This document shows, piece after piece, positions 26,003-35,467 of a stretch of DNA of 64,000 nucleotides (position 1 is the first letter of the stretch; each line of letters starts with the position of its first letter). The stretch spans positions 35,612 to 99,611 of the forward strand of contig NZ_JBHLWN010000012.1 in NCBI RefSeq assembly GCF_042432825.1. The letters run 5' to 3'. This DNA is from Gordoniibacillus chartarius. Lineage in GTDB: Bacteria; Bacillota; Bacilli; Paenibacillales; NBRC-103111. The position numbers and the translations under genes are program-made. The notes under the pieces are model-generated. The model worked only from the letters and a program-made list of their open reading frames with translations. It ran no database searches and was not told where the DNA came from.

Positions 26003-26847
26003 CGGCGGCGGAGTGCCGCGATCTCTTCCTCGAAAGCTTGCTGAAGCTTGCGGGTCACCGGTCCGGGCTGGCCGTTTCCTACGGGGCGGCCGTCAACGCC
26101 GACAATCGGCATGACCTCGATGGTCGTTCCGGTGCCGAACAGCTCGTCTGCGGATGCAAGCTCCTCCAGCGTAAACGCTTCTTCCCTGACCGGCACCTCC
26201 AGCCGCTTTGCCAGCCGCAGGACGACGGCGCGGGTAATCCCGTGCAGGATCAGGTGGTTCGCCGGATGTGTGCGCACGATGCCGTCCTTGACCATCATCA
26301 CGTTCGAAGCCGAACACTCCGTCACGGTGCCGCTCCGGTGCCAGATCGCATCGTCCGCCCCGCGTTCGACCGCTTCCTGTTTGGCCAGCACGTTCGGCAG
26401 CAAATTGAGCGTCTTCAGATCGCAGCGAAGCCAGCGAATATCGTCGAGCGTAACTGCCGATATGCCTCGGCTCATGGCTTCGCTGGGACGGGCCAGCTCC
26501 TTGCAGTATGCCATCAGATTCGGCTCCGCACCGGCAGGGAACGGGTGGGCCCTCGGCGCTTCGCCGCGCGTGATCTGCAGGTAAATCGTGCCGTCCCTAA
26601 CCCCTTCGCGATCCAGCAGCTCCTCGAGCCGACGTTGAATAGACGCCGTATCGTACGGGAGCGTCAGCTTCGTGCCCTCCGCCGTACGGATGAGCCGCTC
26701 GAAATGAGCCTCAGGTTCGAATATACGGCCGTCATATACGCGAAACACCTCATAAATTCCGTCACCGAATACATAGCCCCGATCATCCGGCGACACACGC
26801 ACGTCGGAACGTAAAACAAGCTCATGATGCCAAATCATCCATTTCAT
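25999..26847 (-). CDS. dat: D-amino-acid transaminase
   Basis: A 282-residue fold-type IV PLP aminotransferase closely resembling Bacillus D-alanine aminotransferase. The N-terminus has VSPDDRGYVFGDGIYEVFRVYDG (family signature), the PLP lysine lies in LKTLNLLPNVLAKQEA near residue 146, and SNVMMVKDGIVRTHP and GTGTTIEVMPI complete the cofactor site. It makes D-glutamate and other D-amino acids for peptidoglycan. ATG 26847 is 8 bases after GGAGG. It is divergent from nrdJ and converges with the metallophosphatase gene. Confidence 0.92.
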   Translation of the reverse strand: MKWMIWHHELVLRSDVRVSPDDRGYVFGDGIYEVFRVYDGRIFEPEAHFERLIRTAEGTKLTLPYDTASIQRRLEELLDREGVRDGTIYLQITRGEAPRAHPFPAGAEPNLMAYCKELARPSEAMSRGISAVTLDDIRWLRCDLKTLNLLPNVLAKQEAVERGADDAIWHRSGTVTECSASNVMMVKDGIVRTHPANHLILHGITRAVVLRLAKRLEVPVREEAFTLEELASADELFGTGTTIEVMPIVGVDGRPVGNGQPGPVTRKLQQAFEEEIAALRRR

Positions 26848-27225
26848 CCATGCTTCCTCCTATTTCCATAGACAAATGTACCTAAAGTTTAGCAAGTCAT
26901 GATCGACCCGTCAAAACAGTGTCCAAAGTCTATGGGTCCATGGTCGTGTTCGCATCGTAATAGATTAATGTATGCCATAGTTCGACAGTCCTTATGCCCG
27001 TATTTTCGCGAAAATTGTAAAACTTTCTCAGATACTTAGCTTCGAAAAAGAGAGCTTGAGGCCGAAATGAAGAGATATTCGTCTCGTAAGGCGTCCTAAT
27101 GGTGGATTTTCCACCCTCATCCACTCGAAACACAACATCTAGTGAGGTATAATGAATTTCGCACACTATATCTAGTGTGAATCGCAGTAATTTGTTGCTA
27201 TCATTGTCGTAGGAGGCGTTGCGGT
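26848..27225. other. 378-base divergent regulatory region between dat and nrdJ
   Basis: No gene is seen. The region is markedly AT-richer than the flanking genes. It contains the perfect palindrome ATTTTCGCGAAAAT at 27002-27015, the nrdJ promoter and the two NrdR boxes described separately. I looked for a cobalamin riboswitch ahead of this B12-dependent enzyme and saw none of its conserved boxes. Confidence 0.6.
27125..27178 (+). promoter_or_regulatory. nrdJ promoter with two NrdR boxes
   Basis: TATAAT lies at 27148-27153 with a weak TCGAAA -35 at 27125-27130 (17-base spacer). Box 1, ACACAACATCTAGTGA (27130-27145), fills the spacer; box 2, ACACTATATCTAGTGT (27163-27178), overlaps the start region. 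Both fit the NrdR pattern acaCwAtATaTwGtgt, and their 33-base offset equals about three helical turns, as is usual for NrdR pairs. Confidence 0.85.
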
Positions 27226-29841
27226 TTGGAGACGACGCAAGCGAAGCAGGGCAAGCGTTTGGAAGGATTAAGCGAGAAAATTTTCTTGGATCGGTACGCA
27301 TTGAAGAATGCCGATACAACGCAAACGAAGGTAGGCGACGTTGTACTCGCGCTGACGAAGGATGACCCGAAATTTCCGGCGAAGGAAGTCGGAGAGGTCA
27401 TCGCGCGTAACGGCCGTAACGTAACCGTACAATTGCGCAGCGGCGACAAGGTCGAGACGACGGTCGAGAAGCTGACGCTCAATATAGAGAAGACTCCGGA
27501 AGAAATGTGGGACCGTCTGGCCAAAGCGATGGCGTCGGTTGAGGCGACTCCGGAGAAGCAGCAGGAATGGACTGAGAAATTCCGCTACATATTGGACGAC
27601 TGGAAGCTCGTTCCGGGCGGCCGGATCGCGGCGGGCGCCGATGCGAGCGACGAGCTGACGCTGTTTAATTGCTACGTCATTCCGTCGCCGCACGACAGCC
27701 GCGGCGGCATTATGGCGACGCTGAGCGAAATGACGGAGATTATGTCCCGCGGCGGCGGCGTCGGTATTAACTTGTCTTCGCTCCGCCCTCGCCGTTCGCT
27801 CGTGAAGGGCGTTAACGGTTCGTCGAGCGGCGCCGTCTCCTGGGGCGGACTGTTCAGCTACACGACCGGCTTGATCGAGCAGGGCGGCTCGCGCCGCGGC
27901 GCGCTGATGCTTATGATCAACGACTGGCATCCGGATGTCGTGGACTTCATTACCGTCAAGCAGACGATGGGCCAAATTACGAACGCGAACCTGTCGGTTT
28001 GCGTCTCCAACGGCTTCATGAAGGCCGTGAAGGAAGACCTCGATTGGGAGCTTGTCTTCCCGGACACGCAGGACCCTGAGTATAACGACGTGTGGAACGG
28101 CGACCTCGACGCATGGAAGAAGCTCGGCAAGAAGGTCATCTCGTACCGCACCGTCAAGGCTCGCGACATTTGGCATACGATTATCGAATCCGCGTGGAAA
28201 TCGGCGGAGCCGGGCGTCGTCTTCATGGAATACTATAACCAGATGTCCAACAGCTGGTACTTCAACCCGATCATCTGTACGAATCCGTGCGGCGAGCAAG
28301 GCTTGCCGGCGTGGGGCGTCTGCAACCTGTCCGCCGTCAATCTGTCGAAGTTCTACGACGCCGAGAAGCATGACGTGGCGTGGGATGAGCTGGCGAAGAC
28401 CGTCCGCTACTCGACGCGCTTCCTCGACAATGTCATTGACAAGACGCCGTATCATTTTGACGAGAACCGTGAAAATCAGCAGGGCGAGCGCCGCGTCGGC
28501 CTCGGTACGATGGGCCTTGCCGAGCTCATGATCAAGCTCGAAATCCGCTACGGCTCGCCGGAGTCGCTGGAGTTCCTCGATAAGCTGTACGGCTTCATGG
28601 CGAAAGAAGCGTACCTTGCGTCCGCCGAAATCGCCGGGGAGAAAGGCTCGTTCAAGCATTTCCAAGCCGACAAGTTCTTCCAGAGCGGATTCATGAAAAA
28701 TATGCTCAGCGTGTATCCGGAAGTCGGCGCAGCGATCAAGAAGCACGGCATGCGCAACGTTACCGTCATCACGCAGGCGCCGACCGGCTCCACGGGAACG
28801 ATGGTCGGTACGTCGACGGGGATTGAGCCGTATTTTGCCTTCGAATATTATCGCCAAAGCCGTCTCGGCTTCGACAAGCAGTATGTTCCGATCGCCCAGG
28901 AATGGAAGGACGCGCATCCGAATGAAGAGCTGCCTTCTTACTTCGTAACGGCAATGGATCTGTCCGCGGAAGATCACATCCGTGCGCAAGCGGCGATTCA
29001 GCGCTGGGTCGACAGCTCGATCTCGAAGACAGCGAACTGCCCGTCCGACTTTACCGTCGAAGAGACGAAGCGGCTGTACGAGCTCGCGTTCGACCTCGGC
29101 TGCAAAGGCGTAACGATCTACCGCGACGGCAGCCGCGACGTTCAAGTTCTGAGCACCGATAAGAAGGAAGAGCCGAAGGCGGAAGCTGCCGCACCTGCTG
29201 CTGAAGCTCCTGCGGATACAGCGGCACTTACCGGAATCGCATCGGCGCTGGCCGTCAACATCGACGCTAAGACCGAGCAGGATTTCGATAAGGAATATAA
29301 GCGTCGCCCGCAAATTTTGCGCGGAGCTACGTATAAATACAACACTCCGCTGGGCGTTGCCTATATCACAATCAATGATCTGAACGGCTCCCCGAGCGAG
29401 CTGTTTATGAACGTAGGCAAAGCCGGCTCCGACGTCTTCGCGATGTCCGAAGCGCTCGGCCGCGTCATCTCGCTGTTCCTGCGCTACGGCGACCACGGCA
29501 ATAAGGTAAAGCTGCTGGTTAAACACCTGAAGGGTATCGGCGGCTCCGGCGCGATCGGCTTTGGCCCGAACCGCGTCGAATCGATCGCCGACGCCGTCGC
29601 CAAGGCGCTCGAGACGCACGAGGAGTACCGCCAGGCTACATCCGGCGCCGAGCCGTTCATCACCGCTACACAAGAGGTGATCGAGGTTCCGGCCGCACCA
29701 CCTAGTGCTCCGGCACCTAGCTACAGCAGCAAAGCTGCGATGGTCACTTCCCTTGATCTGTGCCCAGGCTGCGGCTCCGCCTCGCTGGTGAACAGCGAAG
29801 GCTGCAAGAACTGCTCCAACTGCGGATATAGCCGTTGTTAG
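27226..29841 (+). CDS. nrdJ: Adenosylcobalamin-dependent (class II) ribonucleotide reductase
   Basis: An 871-residue class II ribonucleoside-diphosphate reductase, making deoxyribonucleotides with vitamin B12 as radical source. Key blocks are LFNCYVIPSPHDSRGGIMAT near 150, MSRGGGVGINLSSLRPR near 172, CTNPCGEQGLPAWGVCNLSAV near 350 (catalytic Cys with N-C-E set) and TQAPTGSTGTMVGTSTGIEP near 515. The C-terminus is a zinc ribbon (CPGCG...CKNCSNCG) with the redox cysteines. The start is TTG at 27226, nine bases after AGGAGG; no ATG or GTG fits. NrdR boxes precede it. It is the last gene of the GC-rich chromosome part before the accessory region. Confidence 0.93.
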   Translation: METTQAKQGKRLEGLSEKIFLDRYALKNADTTQTKVGDVVLALTKDDPKFPAKEVGEVIARNGRNVTVQLRSGDKVETTVEKLTLNIEKTPEEMWDRLAKAMASVEATPEKQQEWTEKFRYILDDWKLVPGGRIAAGADASDELTLFNCYVIPSPHDSRGGIMATLSEMTEIMSRGGGVGINLSSLRPRRSLVKGVNGSSSGAVSWGGLFSYTTGLIEQGGSRRGALMLMINDWHPDVVDFITVKQTMGQITNANLSVCVSNGFMKAVKEDLDWELVFPDTQDPEYNDVWNGDLDAWKKLGKKVISYRTVKARDIWHTIIESAWKSAEPGVVFMEYYNQMSNSWYFNPIICTNPCGEQGLPAWGVCNLSAVNLSKFYDAEKHDVAWDELAKTVRYSTRFLDNVIDKTPYHFDENRENQQGERRVGLGTMGLAELMIKLEIRYGSPESLEFLDKLYGFMAKEAYLASAEIAGEKGSFKHFQADKFFQSGFMKNMLSVYPEVGAAIKKHGMRNVTVITQAPTGSTGTMVGTSTGIEPYFAFEYYRQSRLGFDKQYVPIAQEWKDAHPNEELPSYFVTAMDLSAEDHIRAQAAIQRWVDSSISKTANCPSDFTVEETKRLYELAFDLGCKGVTIYRDGSRDVQVLSTDKKEEPKAEAAAPAAEAPADTAALTGIASALAVNIDAKTEQDFDKEYKRRPQILRGATYKYNTPLGVAYITINDLNGSPSELFMNVGKAGSDVFAMSEALGRVISLFLRYGDHGNKVKLLVKHLKGIGGSGAIGFGPNRVESIADAVAKALETHEEYRQATSGAEPFITATQEVIEVPAAPPSAPAPSYSSKAAMVTSLDLCPGCGSASLVNSEGCKNCSNCGYSRC

Positions 29842-29891
29842 ACCGGGTATGAATAATAAATGTGATTAAAGATGTCAATTTCCTTGATATG

Positions 29892-29935
29892 ATAACACTA
29901 AGGCTATATACACATGTATATAGCCTTAGTGTTAT
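29892..29935. terminator. Perfect 19-base stem-loop after nrdJ (terminator or recombination site)
   Basis: ATAACACTAAGGCTATATA (29892-29910) and its exact complement (29917-29935) flank a 6-base loop CACATG. On the plus strand it is followed by TTTA. Position 50 bases after nrdJ suggests a terminator; however, the central TATATA-CACATG-TATATA recurs almost exactly 93 bases downstream before the recombinase operon, so it could also be a recombinase core site. Confidence 0.65.
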
Positions 29936-29997
29936 TTTATGGTGCAGAAAAATGATGGGGGAAAAGGTAGGGAATTGTTGATAAATGTAGAATTATC

Positions 29998-30015
29998 TAT
30001 ATATACATGTATATA
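29998..30015. repeat. Second TATATA-NACATG-TATATA palindrome before recombinase operon
   Basis: TATATATACATGTATATA differs at one position from TATATACACATGTATATA at 29905-29922. It ends 22 bases before the start codon of the first recombinase, where it could be a recombinase binding site, an operator of the operon, or both. Confidence 0.55.
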
Positions 30016-30036
30016 TTAGAGAGGGAATCAAGCTAG

Positions 30037-31230
30037 ATGAATGGGATAAAGAATGATTGGATGCTCTTAGAGAATGATCAGTATGTACTAGGCATCTTTA
30101 ATGGACCATTACCAATGTTCTACCCAAATAAGTGGTTGGTGGAAATAAATATGGCTTCCAGTTCCCCAGAAACAGCAAGAACATATTCGAGGAATTTATT
30201 GAAGTTCTTTCAATTTCTTCATATCTACGAAATTGACCTTTATGATATTACTCGTGAAACTCTTATGAGGTTCAATAGTGCATTGAAGAAACGAAGTACA
30301 GAAACGGATAGTCTGTTCATTAAGGAAAAAGTTACAGATTACACAAGATATCAGATTTTTAGAACTACGCTTCAATTTGTGGAATGGTTTATTTCCTCGC
30401 CTGATGATGAACCTTTACTTCAAGATAGTAGAAGAGGGCGAAGTAAGAGACAGGGGATTCTGGGGGGGATTACACTCGCTGAATTGACAACGGTGAGAGA
30501 GAAACTAATTAGGAGACATAAAAATAGATTGCCGAAGAATATTTCGGATACGACCGTAACAAATATTTGGAATTGGCTTTATGAAAAGTATAAGAATCAG
30601 CCAGATATTCTTTCTAGAAATAATGCAATAATAGGACTATTGCTTGAAACGGGCGTGAGAGTGGGGGAGTTAGTATCCATCAAGCTTGATCAAGTAGACC
30701 TTCATGAAAGAAAAATAACAATAAAAGTAGATATGGAAGAGTACGAGAGGGTTAGTATATCAAAATCTAGAGGAGGTCTTCAAAAATCAGGCGAAAGAGT
30801 AATTGTGATATCTAAAGATTTAGCTAATTTGCTAAATGAGTACATTCTCTTATATCGTCCTACTGCAGCAATTAAATTAGGGAACCAATATTTATTCTGT
30901 ATCCATCGAAACGGGCAGAATCCAATTGGTTCGCGTATTACGCGCAATACGATTGATCATCTAATGAACTTAATGAATAAATCCCCTTCGGAAGGTGGTA
31001 TAGCTGGTATGGAAAAACTGCATGCGCATATGTTCCGGCATACGTCAGCTACCAATCTTTTAAAGTATGGAGCGGATATTCGAACAGCACAAGAGCAGCT
31101 TGGACATAGTGATATTAATACTACAAAAGAGTATACCCATCTAGTTCCGTCAGCCAGGAGAGAAGCGTTAGACAAAGCTAAAGTTGGTAGAATGATAAAA
31201 GCAGGGCGTTCAAATAATGAAAAAGACTAG
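30037..31230 (+). CDS. Tyrosine recombinase, TnpA-like (first of three)
   Basis: A 397-residue tyrosine recombinase. The core-binding (SAM-like) domain covers about 25-120 and the catalytic domain about 170-385. Catalytic residues visible are Arg in LETGVRVGELVSIKLDQVD, His and Arg in HMFRHTSATNLL, the second His in LGHSDINTTKEYTHL and the nucleophile Tyr in the same block. All expected residues are present, so it is probably active. The length and place at the head of a three-recombinase operon match TnpA of Tn554. ATG 30037 has GAGAGGGA upstream. The coding sequence is AT-rich, unlike nrdJ. It overlaps the next gene by 14 bases. Confidence 0.88.
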   Translation: MNGIKNDWMLLENDQYVLGIFNGPLPMFYPNKWLVEINMASSSPETARTYSRNLLKFFQFLHIYEIDLYDITRETLMRFNSALKKRSTETDSLFIKEKVTDYTRYQIFRTTLQFVEWFISSPDDEPLLQDSRRGRSKRQGILGGITLAELTTVREKLIRRHKNRLPKNISDTTVTNIWNWLYEKYKNQPDILSRNNAIIGLLLETGVRVGELVSIKLDQVDLHERKITIKVDMEEYERVSISKSRGGLQKSGERVIVISKDLANLLNEYILLYRPTAAIKLGNQYLFCIHRNGQNPIGSRITRNTIDHLMNLMNKSPSEGGIAGMEKLHAHMFRHTSATNLLKYGADIRTAQEQLGHSDINTTKEYTHLVPSARREALDKAKVGRMIKAGRSNNEKD

Positions 31231-32740
31231 AAAACAAAAAATAACATGTGTTAAAGGTTATGTTGTAGAGACAGATGATCTTACTTGGGTATTCCATATA
31301 CCTTCTAATTCACGTGGAAGTGCAGGAGAAGTGAGCAAGCAATTTATTTATTGGACTGACTTTCCCACAACCCAGCGATCAAAAATTATGGGGATGGCTC
31401 AGTTGATGATGGAAGAGAAGGGTGCAGATAATGCACTAGTCTTTGTATATGGTGTTAGATGGGTGTACAGATATCTTGCAGAGGGAGGTCGGCAGGATTT
31501 CGATTTCAATAAACTTACTGAAACTGAGTGGGGGGGATTTGCGAAATGGCTCGAGGAGCAGAATGCGAATATTAGTGGAAAATTAAAACTTACAACAAGA
31601 AGGGGATATTTTGTACACATAAAAAGTGCAATTAAAACGGCAGCCTTCTTAGACAAATTTGGTGTTACATATGAAGATCTTGAGACAATTGAGGCCGCAA
31701 TGAGAAGGCGATTTCGTGATGCGAATTTGTTAGCTATGTACCGAGCCAGTAAGAGAGCTTTGAATGAAGATGAAACATTAAATCTGTTAGAAATGATTAA
31801 TGAAGAATGGAATGCGTGGAGAGAATTCAAAGCAACAGGGAAAATACCGCTTGAGGGTATGCCGGATCTTTTAGCCATTGCGGCTACTATTCTTTGTTTT
31901 GAAGAAACCGTAAGACCGGAAGAATTAAATGTCATGGAAGTCAAACATATTCGAATTGGCGAAGCAGTTGAGATTTTACTTTGTGCCCCAAATAAAGCAG
32001 AAGGTTATATAGAGGTAAGTAAAGAAACAGCTCCCATTCTTAAAGAACTGATTGAATATGGAAGTGAAGCTAGGCGAACGCATGGAACGGAAAGGCTTTT
32101 TATTGATGATGAAAACGTCTTGGGTTCTAATCAATTAAATAAACGATTGAGGAAACTTTTGGAGAAATATTGGAGTAAATACCCCGTTGATCGTCCGGGT
32201 ATCCGACTTTCCGATGGAAGGAAGACATTGGGTGCTTACCTTGCATCAACTACTAATGATGAGGAAGTAGTGCGATTAATTCTTAGACATGCTGATGTAG
32301 GTACAACTAAAATATATTACGTGCGGCAAGGAAAAGCCCAGCTTTCACGAAACATTCGAAACGCTTTAAAGGAATATGCTTTACGATTTTCCAGAGCGTA
32401 TAATCCTGCGGTGGTAGATCCGATAGCTGATAGTCCCCCAGAAATAGCTGAAGTGCTAAAAAGAAATCCAGACCACACTAATATCTACGGAGCATGTACT
32501 GAGGACAAAGAGGTTGAAGGTGACTGTGAGAAGGGCATACATTGCGGAGATTGCCCCCTATTAATTCCGATGGTCTCAAAACTTAAAAATTTCGAAATAG
32601 AAAGAGATCTGTACTTATCAAAAGTGGCAACTGCTGAAAATGATCGAGATATCGAGCACTTATTAGCACACGCAGGGATGCTAGAGGGACATATTCTTAA
32701 TATCAAACGAAAGATGAAACTAGCGGGGGTTATTGCTTGA
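31217..32740 (+). CDS. Tyrosine recombinase-like protein, TnpB-like (second of three)
   Basis: A 507-residue recombinase-family protein. The catalytic-type domain spans about 190-395: Arg in FEETVRPEELNVMEVKHI, then RLSDGRKTLGAYLA in the place where HxxR is expected (the first His is not His here), then LRHADVGTTKIYY with His and candidate Tyr. A Cys cluster (CTEDKEVEGDCEKGIHCGDC, about 429-448) is probably a zinc site, as in Tn554-type TnpB. The end is helical. It overlaps the previous gene by 14 bases and the next by TTGA, so all are coupled. It may be a structural or assisting recombinase, given the altered box. Confidence 0.8.
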   Translation: MKKTRKQKITCVKGYVVETDDLTWVFHIPSNSRGSAGEVSKQFIYWTDFPTTQRSKIMGMAQLMMEEKGADNALVFVYGVRWVYRYLAEGGRQDFDFNKLTETEWGGFAKWLEEQNANISGKLKLTTRRGYFVHIKSAIKTAAFLDKFGVTYEDLETIEAAMRRRFRDANLLAMYRASKRALNEDETLNLLEMINEEWNAWREFKATGKIPLEGMPDLLAIAATILCFEETVRPEELNVMEVKHIRIGEAVEILLCAPNKAEGYIEVSKETAPILKELIEYGSEARRTHGTERLFIDDENVLGSNQLNKRLRKLLEKYWSKYPVDRPGIRLSDGRKTLGAYLASTTNDEEVVRLILRHADVGTTKIYYVRQGKAQLSRNIRNALKEYALRFSRAYNPAVVDPIADSPPEIAEVLKRNPDHTNIYGACTEDKEVEGDCEKGIHCGDCPLLIPMVSKLKNFEIERDLYLSKVATAENDRDIEHLLAHAGMLEGHILNIKRKMKLAGVIA

Positions 32741-35463
32741 TACTGAAAATAGTACCACTGGACTTATTCAAACAGGGTAATATTGAACCGTTCCCCGGAG
32801 CAGGCTTTACGTATGAGGATGATATATGGAAATTGCACAATTGGAATACTGTCGCTGCAACTCCTGGCGAAAGTCTTCTAAGCTTCGAGTCAATAGTTTA
32901 CTGGCTCAAACCAATTGCAAAAGCATATATGTCATACGGGTGGTTAGCTCAAGACTTAAGCATCGGTTGGATGCAGGGACAGCTGACTTCATTGAGAAAA
33001 TTATCGGAGTACTTCATATGTAATTACCCACAACTAAAACAGCTGATAAATTTAGATCAAAGAGTTGCAGAAGGCTTCGCAGATTATCTTAATGAAAGAT
33101 ATCCAAACCAGACTGCTTATTTAACTGCAAGACATATAGGCAATTTTGGAAAATGGATTAGAAAACAATACAAGTTGCCAATTACATTTAGGCCAGATCA
33201 CATCGTCAAATTAAAGCGTGAAAAAGATCTTCTTGAGGACAAGACGCAAGTTATTCCGATTGACGTCATAGATCAATTTTTCAAGGCTATAGGAACCTAT
33301 CACCAAGAGCTCTGGGAAAAGTGGAAAAACGCGCCTCCTAGTAAACGAACAAGAATTACTGAATTACTGTATTTACAAGTTCTAAAAATACTTCTCTGCA
33401 CACCTCTTCGAATATCACAAGTTTTGTTGTTAGATCGCGATCCATTACGTGACTCAACAAATAATGAAGAACCGGGGGTATGGATCAAATACATAGAGAG
33501 TAAATCGCATCAAGGCGAGCAAGAAAAATATGTTCCTTTAGAAATGGCAGATATAGTTCGGGAAGCCATTGAGGCTGCACAAACTGTAACTGAAGAATTT
33601 TATCGCAGGAGTGGCAAAAATCATCTATTCCTTACAGATTCAAAAGCAGCAGCATTAGAGGAAGGAATTCGGAATATATCCTCTAAAGCTTTCAGAGCAT
33701 GGCTTAATGGACGGGAAAGTGAAGAAGGGGAAGTCGTTAGGGAGGGATTTATACATAGGTTCAATATTAAATACGAAGGAGAATATTACTATTTGAGACC
33801 TCACCAGACTCGGCACACCTTGGCATCATTCGTATATAGGGGGGGCGGTGGATTCGGAGATGTTACAAACTACTTGAACCACAGGAATCTCAAAGTCCTA
33901 AATAAGCAAACCGGTGTATATGTTCACGGGGAAGAAAGGCATCTCATTGAACTTGATAATGCCCTTGCTGAAGGAAAGTTATTAGGCATTTCAAAGCCGC
34001 TATTAGAAAATCGATCAGTATTTGTTGGCGGGATGGCGGATATAGATCAAGCGCATATAAAATCTATGGGAATGTATGTACAGCCAACAAGATATGGATT
34101 TTGTACTAGGCCGATGCACAAAGGGCCATGTCCAAATCCAAGAAAATGTCTTCATAACAGAGAAGTTACTGCTCCTGAACCATGCACTAGCGCGTTAATT
34201 ACACCTCGTGCGATAGAGGCAATTAACGATGATACCAAGTTTCTAGAAGAACAAACAAAGCTATGGCAAAGTGAGGCTCCGGGGAGTAGGGGGCTAAAAA
34301 ATGTATTGCTTATGAAGGACTATTATGACGGTATTGCAAATGTATTATTTGGAAAGAGTACACCAGAACAAGAATTTGGAAAAGATATTTATAGAACTGA
34401 CGCCGAAATTGAAGTTAGGACAAAGAAGCGCAAAAATAAATCAAAGGATTCCACGGGCATACCGCCTTCAGCAAAAGGAAAACAATTCAAAGATAAAGTT
34501 ACTTCAAAAGTTTATGAAATATATAATAACATGAGAGCAAACAATGACCATATTAACCTGGATGAATTTCTGGATAGAGCCCACATTTCAAAAAGAAATT
34601 TGAGAATATCGTTCCCTGAGATTTATAAGGCTCTCGCTCTTTATAAAGAAAAACAAGTTGCTTTAGAAAAGAAGGAAAAAGTGAATCAAGCCTATCAAGA
34701 ATTAGCTATTGCTAAGGAACAACATGTAGAACTCCAGATAACTGTTTTGGCACAAAGATTAAATGTTCATAGGAATGATTTCTATACCATTTTTCCAAAA
34801 GATTTGGTTGAAGAATTAGCCACATGGAATGAATCTGTACGCAATATTAAAAAGAATAATGATCAGAGAATCTTAAGAGAACAGAAAGAGCGAAATTTGA
34901 AAGAACGGGAACTGGCAAAGCAACAAAGAAACCAAGAAATACTCGAACGAATCGAGAAAGAGCTTCTATACATAGAAAATAGCGGTAAGTTCGTGGCTGT
35001 TGAAGATTTTTGCAAAATCATTAAAATTGGCCTAACCCTATTCAATACTACGTTTAAAGATTCTAAGAAACGTTTGGATGACTTAAATAGGACTAACTCG
35101 AAAAGAGTCGAGAGAATAAAAGCAATGGAAGAGATGTTGTTAACGAAATGGAATGAAATCACTTCATCGAACGAACCAGTAACTGTTGTTGAGTTCGCAA
35201 ATTTTTGCAACGTTTCAAGGGATATATTTTATAAAGACAGTTCGAGAGCTTTTTTTCATTGGGTTGAAAAAATTGAGTCTTATAATATAGACATTATAGA
35301 AAGCAAAAAGAAAATAATAATACAAGAGTTTAATCAGATGGTCAAGGATCGTGTACCGATATCTGTCTATCAATTATCGAAAAGAAGCGGAATTTCTAGA
35401 CATTTCATATATCGGCATTGTACCGAACTATTGGATGAAGTTATTAAAACAAGCGAGGATTAA
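32737..35463 (+). CDS. Giant tyrosine recombinase with five C-terminal HTH-like modules (third of three)
   Basis: A 908-residue protein, about twice the size of an ordinary integrase. The catalytic domain (about 200-420) has Arg in CTPLRISQVLLLDRD, His and Arg in RPHQTRHTLASF, and a late His and Tyr in LNHRNLKVLNKQTGVYVH. A Cys group (FCTRPMHKGPCPNPRKC, near 454-470) follows. From about residue 590 to the end there are five related units of about 50 residues starting near 590, 651, 737, 800 and 863, each a helix, a loop, then a HTH-like pair ending in an aromatic pattern (for example FANFCNVSRDIFYKDS). A Lys/Glu-rich coiled coil separates units 2 and 3. Start is TTG at 32737, overlapping the previous stop. 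Confidence 0.8.
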   Translation: MILKIVPLDLFKQGNIEPFPGAGFTYEDDIWKLHNWNTVAATPGESLLSFESIVYWLKPIAKAYMSYGWLAQDLSIGWMQGQLTSLRKLSEYFICNYPQLKQLINLDQRVAEGFADYLNERYPNQTAYLTARHIGNFGKWIRKQYKLPITFRPDHIVKLKREKDLLEDKTQVIPIDVIDQFFKAIGTYHQELWEKWKNAPPSKRTRITELLYLQVLKILLCTPLRISQVLLLDRDPLRDSTNNEEPGVWIKYIESKSHQGEQEKYVPLEMADIVREAIEAAQTVTEEFYRRSGKNHLFLTDSKAAALEEGIRNISSKAFRAWLNGRESEEGEVVREGFIHRFNIKYEGEYYYLRPHQTRHTLASFVYRGGGGFGDVTNYLNHRNLKVLNKQTGVYVHGEERHLIELDNALAEGKLLGISKPLLENRSVFVGGMADIDQAHIKSMGMYVQPTRYGFCTRPMHKGPCPNPRKCLHNREVTAPEPCTSALITPRAIEAINDDTKFLEEQTKLWQSEAPGSRGLKNVLLMKDYYDGIANVLFGKSTPEQEFGKDIYRTDAEIEVRTKKRKNKSKDSTGIPPSAKGKQFKDKVTSKVYEIYNNMRANNDHINLDEFLDRAHISKRNLRISFPEIYKALALYKEKQVALEKKEKVNQAYQELAIAKEQHVELQITVLAQRLNVHRNDFYTIFPKDLVEELATWNESVRNIKKNNDQRILREQKERNLKERELAKQQRNQEILERIEKELLYIENSGKFVAVEDFCKIIKIGLTLFNTTFKDSKKRLDDLNRTNSKRVERIKAMEEMLLTKWNEITSSNEPVTVVEFANFCNVSRDIFYKDSSRAFFHWVEKIESYNIDIIESKKKIIIQEFNQMVKDRVPISVYQLSKRSGISRHFIYRHCTELLDEVIKTSED

Positions 35464-35467
35464 ACAC

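Noticed and set aside
26848..27225. Cobalamin riboswitch before nrdJ
   Set aside because: The conserved B12-box and flanking helices are not visible; NrdR boxes explain control better.
27268..29673. 801-codon open frame antisense to nrdJ
   Set aside because: It mirrors the GC-rich codon pattern of nrdJ, has Arg/Ala/Asp-rich nonsense composition and no ribosome site; nrdJ itself is certain.
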